Positions 59,501 to 64,000 of a DNA stretch of 64,000 nucleotides are shown here, in pieces. How positions within the stretch are numbered: position 1 is the first letter of the stretch; each line of letters begins with the position of its first letter. The notes under the pieces were generated by a model. That model did no database searches. It saw only the letters and a list, made by a program, of their open reading frames with translations, and was not told the origin of the DNA. The DNA comes from Whalleya microplaca (lineage: Eukaryota; Ascomycota; Sordariomycetes; Xylariales; Xylariaceae), in assembly GCA_022497155.1 (NCBI GenBank), contig MU385735.1, positions 310,001-374,000 of the forward strand, written 5' to 3'. Made by a program: the position numbers and the translations under genes.

Positions 59501-62500
59501 TAATTGACTACAGTCTCCCGGCTTTCTTCAACGTATATAACAAGAGAATTGGTATTTGAGGGGCCACAATCGGTTCACCGGTATCGAGATTGTTGCAATC
59601 TTATCCATGTCTATAGAGGAACCGTAGTAGAAGCTGTTCTTTACCAAAGCTTGGCTAGTTCTCATACCCCCTAACTCCCGTTTTTAGACAAATGGATGGA
59701 TGGTTGCTTATCCAGTCCCAGAAGAAGAGTTGAAAGGCAAGATCTAGTATTGAAATAGGGCCGGTAGTTACAGACTTCTCCTAAGTTTTAGGACATCCGA
59801 AGCTCGGGAGAACAATAGTTTCGGAGGGCAATTATCGAAGTGAGATCTCACGACAGCAGTCCCATTAAGTCAAATTAATTCTAGGTAAAGGATTGAATTT
59901 TCCCAATTAACTTACCGATACCTACCCCTTAACTTGATTAGTAATCCACCAAATTGCCCCCGAATTTACCCCTAAAACCCTAAACTGAACCTTTCAGACC
60001 CTGTATATGGACCTACCTAACAACCTAAGGCTAGAGGCTTACGAATATGATAACGGTCAAAGCTAAACAAGGGCTAGTAGCACTGGCAGTATAGGCAGAC
60101 AGGCGGACAGGACAGAAGGTGGCTGATAGCTAACTACCAGAAATCTTACGATATTCTTATATGTAGCTTATATAAGGGAAAATAACGTCGAAGTGCTCGA
60201 AACCTATCAAGGATATCAAGTAAGCTTATATTTGGCTTGATGGGAACGCTGTCTGACACTCACGATCAACAGTACGGAGATCAGTTGATCTGACATAACT
60301 CAATTCAGTCTGTTAACTTAGAGGTGATCATTTCAGTACCTATACGATGTTTACACGCATTATAACTATGATAATTAGACAAATGAATTTGAATTAACAC
60401 CGTGTAAACTGCATTCCAACCAAGTCGGAGATGCCAGAGTGAAAGATCACAAATCATGTTTGGCTAAGGTACTTTCAGCTTGCTACGACATATCTTAGAG
60501 CTCCACAGCCATTTGACTAGGAAACAAGGATGGAAGGTACATGATCTGTAAGTATCTAAACAAAACGATACCTGGAGCAATTCTAACCCAGATTCTAGTA
60601 AAGAAACATCAGTATGTGCGCAGATCTAACCAATATGTAGGACTGGGAATGGGCTTGCAGACATTCAAGGAAAATCGGGGAAGTTCATGTACAATGAAAT
60701 TCAATCTTGCCACGCCCAACATACTCACCAAAGACAGGGTGGTTGAGTCTTGTAGCGACCACGGGGCCAGCAACATTGTAACTGTAAATTCCTCTATCGT
60801 CTTGATCATATTTCAGTTCCAGAAAGCAATCATTATCAGGACCATGATTTATTCAGTCCTTGAAAGGAAAGGGAAAAATATTTACGACCTTGGTTAGGCA
60901 TTGCTATCACTATATGAGACTGAAATGTACGACCGCCTGGTCTGTCTTCATTCCATTCCTTAACTTCCCATTATCAAGTAGCTTCCCTTATGTGATCGTA
61001 GGGATTGGTATTATAAAATGATTATGCCGAGTATATATCAACTGGTTCTTTACCCCATATTTTCATAGTCTTTCGCCATATAGGCTTCTTGCCCTGTGGT
61101 TTGTTAACCCACATCGACGAGTGTTGCGTAGTAGATAGGCATATACTCTCAGAATCTTAGAGATGATAAAAGCAGGTCAATATTGTATATGCGCATGATT
61201 ACCAGCTCTGCTTGAAAACCGCCATTCTTGTTGAATTCTAGGGTGGTAGGTAACCCAGGTCCTGATCAACGCCCTACACTTGTGGCTAGATTAAGCTAGA
61301 CAACGCCATGCCTAGGGCTCTAGTGATGATACTTCCTAACAATAAATACTAATTATTATACTGATGGCCTGTGTCGACTTTGATGATTCTAGACCACGTA
61401 GTGGCTATTAGGCGTGCCTCCGATACTCTCTTACAACGACGCCACGTAAGACCCTTGAATGGCGGAAACTATCAGCTACAGAGGCCATAAAGGTCTGTAG
61501 AAAGATACTTCAAGATAAAGATGCTGTATCTGAGCTGAAATGCTAGCTTTGCCCTTGTCCAACAGCTGGACCTTCACGAAAGTAATGGGTAACTTGTGGA
61601 AGACTTCAACCGAAATCAGAAGCAAAGAATATCTGTACTTGACCGGACTGGAATTCTCAATCAACTCGGCGGAATTTAATGCTATTATCGAGTGCCATGA
61701 TTTGACAGATGAAATAGACGCAGGCTATGAGTAGCATAGTAGTCATTATTGGGGAAGTGTCGTCACTAGAGTCTAGCAGAGGGGAGACCTCCTATATATA
61801 AGCCACAGCTTGCGGGGCGTCCCAGCCACCTGGATTATCAGCCACACATCCCTGTAATCCGTCAATCATTTATGGCTATGTGGGTTCAGTGGATGAGGAG
61901 GAACATGGAGCATTCTAATTGTACTGTGCCGCACCGGAAAATGCTCTCTTCATTAATAAATCCAGCAAAATGAGGAATTGTCGTAGACTTCTTGCCCGTT
62001 TAGATATAAGCTAGGTAAGGGCGAGATTGCCCTAAGGCCTCTAGGCGAAAGATCCTGTTCCACAACATTCTTATTATGCACAATTCTATGCCAACGCTTC
62101 GGGCATCAAGCCAATTCGTAAAAGAAGTCGTTATGAGAATTGACCTCAACTTTGATGAATCGTCTTTCATCATTTTCTTTATTTTCACATGCCCTAATTC
62201 AATTCAACCTTAACTAACCTGTTGCGGATACTTACCTACTAGTTGGCATTCCATTATGCCATGTTTCCATATTCAGAGTTCACACCATGTTTTAAACATA
62301 AGCCATCGTATTCAGGTACCTATCGTTTCCTAACTCCGCTTCTGTATTCTTCCGGAGAACATTATAACGATAATCCACATCTGATAAGTAATCAAGATTC
62401 CACCATCTGGTATCGAGCCGACATATTATACAGATATCGCAACGTCATAACGCAGCAATGCGCATGCTGCCCAGGTTGGAATGATACAAATAATGGATGT

Positions 62501-63649
62501 ATATAATGGCATTTAATGCACCGAATTGAACTGGATCATTACTTCATATCTGCTAATTATTTTGAGGTTGTACAAGCTACCTATTATGGCAACTTCCTGG
62601 TATTTCTTGGTGGTTAAAAAGTTAGTGCATGCACGTCAGCTACCTAGGTACTTTATGTCCCACGCCCCCTACCCTTGTGAGAGCTGACTATCATCATGTT
62701 CGTGAGCAATTACGTTACGTCAAATCAATGCCATTTGTGAATATCGTTAATTCAAGTTAAGGGTGTAAATTGACTTAAGTTGAATTGATGAAAGCTTTGA
62801 GTCCCTGCCTATCGATTGACTGATAAAGATTCGTTGATGCCTCACTATTGGTAGTAGATATAATGCTAAAAACTAGATTGGTTGGTAATAGGATGGAGTA
62901 GAATCTAGTGTTGTGTGCTACAAGGATACGCAATGCATTGGCGATCTAAGAAATATGAGAGGCATATTATAGATGCAATTGTTCTTTGATGCGTTGCGAT
63001 CAGAAAATATTTCAAGTTTAGGCTGCCAGCTTACAAGGATCACGAAAAATACGGTGCGCTTGCATCAGGGCAAATTGATCTGGTTCACTGGTCTTGTGTT
63101 ATGACTCTAAGCAAAAGAAACCTATCATCGATAAAACACTGCCTGTAGTAAAAGGAAATCCACCCATCTGTTCAAATTGTTTTCCCCCAAGTAGTAACAG
63201 AATACATCAGTACACCTCCAGCTAGATTCCAAGAACCATCAAGCATAGAGTGTTATACCCGCGAGATAGAAAGGGACGAGAAATGAAATGTAAGTAGATA
63301 ACCGAAATTGAAATACTGCGCATACTCCGTCTCTTTCCTTTACCATTAATGATGAGTATGAGACCGTGATAATTTTATGATATGGGAAGGATTGGTCGTT
63401 ACCAGAACTATGAAAGGATAGAAGGGCAAATGGAAGAAGTGAAACCCAAGGAGCAAGAGAATTGGCCAAGATCGACAAAATGATTCGTGTAGCAGAGGTG
63501 CTACATCAGATCGCCAATTGATCGGGAGGGATTTTTCTTGTAGTGGACAAATGTATTACCCAGGCAATATGTTTCTTATCAATGAACCACAATGTAGTTT
63601 TTTCTCTCAGTGATATATCCACCTAATCAAGCTTGGTCAGTTAAAGTAC
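56516..63649. other. 7.1-kb gene-poor stretch
   Basis: No supported gene. Open frames of 60-145 codons exist on both strands (for example 57504-57887 and 58086-58523, minus) but lack motifs, splicing partners and coding-like composition. A small 15-bp tandem repeat lies at 57115-57150. Composition is moderately AT-rich without the extreme depletion seen in the retrotransposon. Confidence 0.5.
57115..57150. repeat. 15-bp tandem repeat (ttcacgtcggaccgg)
   Basis: Two perfect copies (57115-57129 and 57130-57144), followed by a partial third copy starting ttcatg. A related partial unit (ggccggaccg) lies just before. The core CGGACCG is palindrome-like. Confidence 0.85.
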
Positions 63650-63974
63650 TTATACACAACTCGTGAATGAGGTCCACCAACTGGTTACCCGTTTATGGGG
63701 TTCTGTTGGGAATGAAAGATGAGATTCGATATTTTGTAAGTTGGGGTTTGCCGGAATGAGAGGGAGATTGACCGCCGGCGTTTCCATATGTGTAGGAGTG
63801 TTAAGCACTTCTTCTGAAAAGGGTATCAGACATTAGCATATCGGAATAAAGCCTTGGTCTACTATACTGACCTTGACGAGGTGATTTGCAGCCTATAAAG
63901 AAGAAGTAACCCATAAACCAAAAACCCAGAATGACACCAAAGTTCAACATGTTGTTGGTTGTGGTAGAATCCAT
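63650..63974 (-). CDS. Possible small single-pass membrane protein, 88 residues
   Basis: Two exons, 63974..63872 and 63813..63650, joined by a 58-bp intron (GTCAGT...TTTTCAG, with gctaatg as a branch-like site) give an uninterrupted 88-residue product. It begins MDSTTTNNMLNFGVILGFWF, with one hydrophobic helix at about residues 11-29 (FGVILGFWFMGYFFFIGC). A polar, Pro-rich tail follows (HMETPAVNLPLIPANPNL, then RVTSWWTSFTSCV). An in-frame stop lies just before the ATG, so the start is fixed. No family is recognised. Small tail-bearing proteins of this kind are common in fungal genomes, but an open frame of this size can also arise by chance. Confidence 0.4.
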
Positions 63975-64000
63975 ACTTTACGGATGAATTGAGTAGCCTA

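Overview
The window looks like nuclear DNA of a filamentous ascomycete (Pezizomycotina). Genes on both strands are broken by short GT-AG introns, mostly 50-105 bp and often with a CTRAY-like branch site. The families are typical of moulds: Zn2Cys6 regulators, a CFEM receptor, an ankyrin/CorA-like protein and an HR-PKS relic. One transposon is mutated in the C-to-T/G-to-A way expected of repeat-induced point mutation (RIP). I cannot name the genus or species. Gene models below come from hand splicing; wherever exons are joined I checked that the reading frame stays open.

Left arm (1-19850): a dense metabolic cluster. In order it holds an MFS drug-type exporter cut by the window edge, a PhyH-type Fe(II)/2-oxoglutarate dioxygenase, a cytochrome P450, a Zn2Cys6 regulator, an aldehyde dehydrogenase, an NmrA-like NAD(P) protein, a sugar-porter-type MFS transporter, a second Zn2Cys6 regulator, a glyoxalase/VOC protein and a salicylate-hydroxylase-like FAD monooxygenase. 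No PKS, NRPS, terpene cyclase or prenyltransferase is visible. It is therefore a tailoring-only part of a secondary-metabolite cluster, or a catabolic/detoxification cluster for an imported, probably aromatic, compound. The heptamer CTCCGAG/CTCGGAG lies upstream of most of these genes and is a candidate site for one of the two local regulators.

Middle (19851-35842): looser gene spacing. It holds a small secreted cysteine-containing protein, an Amt/Mep ammonium transporter, an alpha/beta hydrolase, a cupin whose usual paired histidines are missing, a 3.8-kb empty stretch and an F-box protein.

Transposon block (35838-45395): a complete 7.9-kb Ty3/gypsy-type LTR retrotransposon with 306-bp LTRs and a GAATA target duplication. 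It is destroyed by RIP and carries a 164-bp unmutated GC-richer island inside. About 1 kb further on is a 571-bp non-autonomous DNA transposon with 43-bp perfect terminal inverted repeats and an 8-bp duplication (hAT-like).

Right arm (45396-64000): a DUF1769 protein, a ten-exon ankyrin/CorA-like membrane protein, a decayed zone ending in the methyltransferase domain of a broken HR-PKS, a CFEM-domain Pth11-like receptor, about 7 kb of gene-poor DNA, and a possible 88-residue single-pass membrane protein at the far end. No tRNA, rRNA or CRISPR was recognised.
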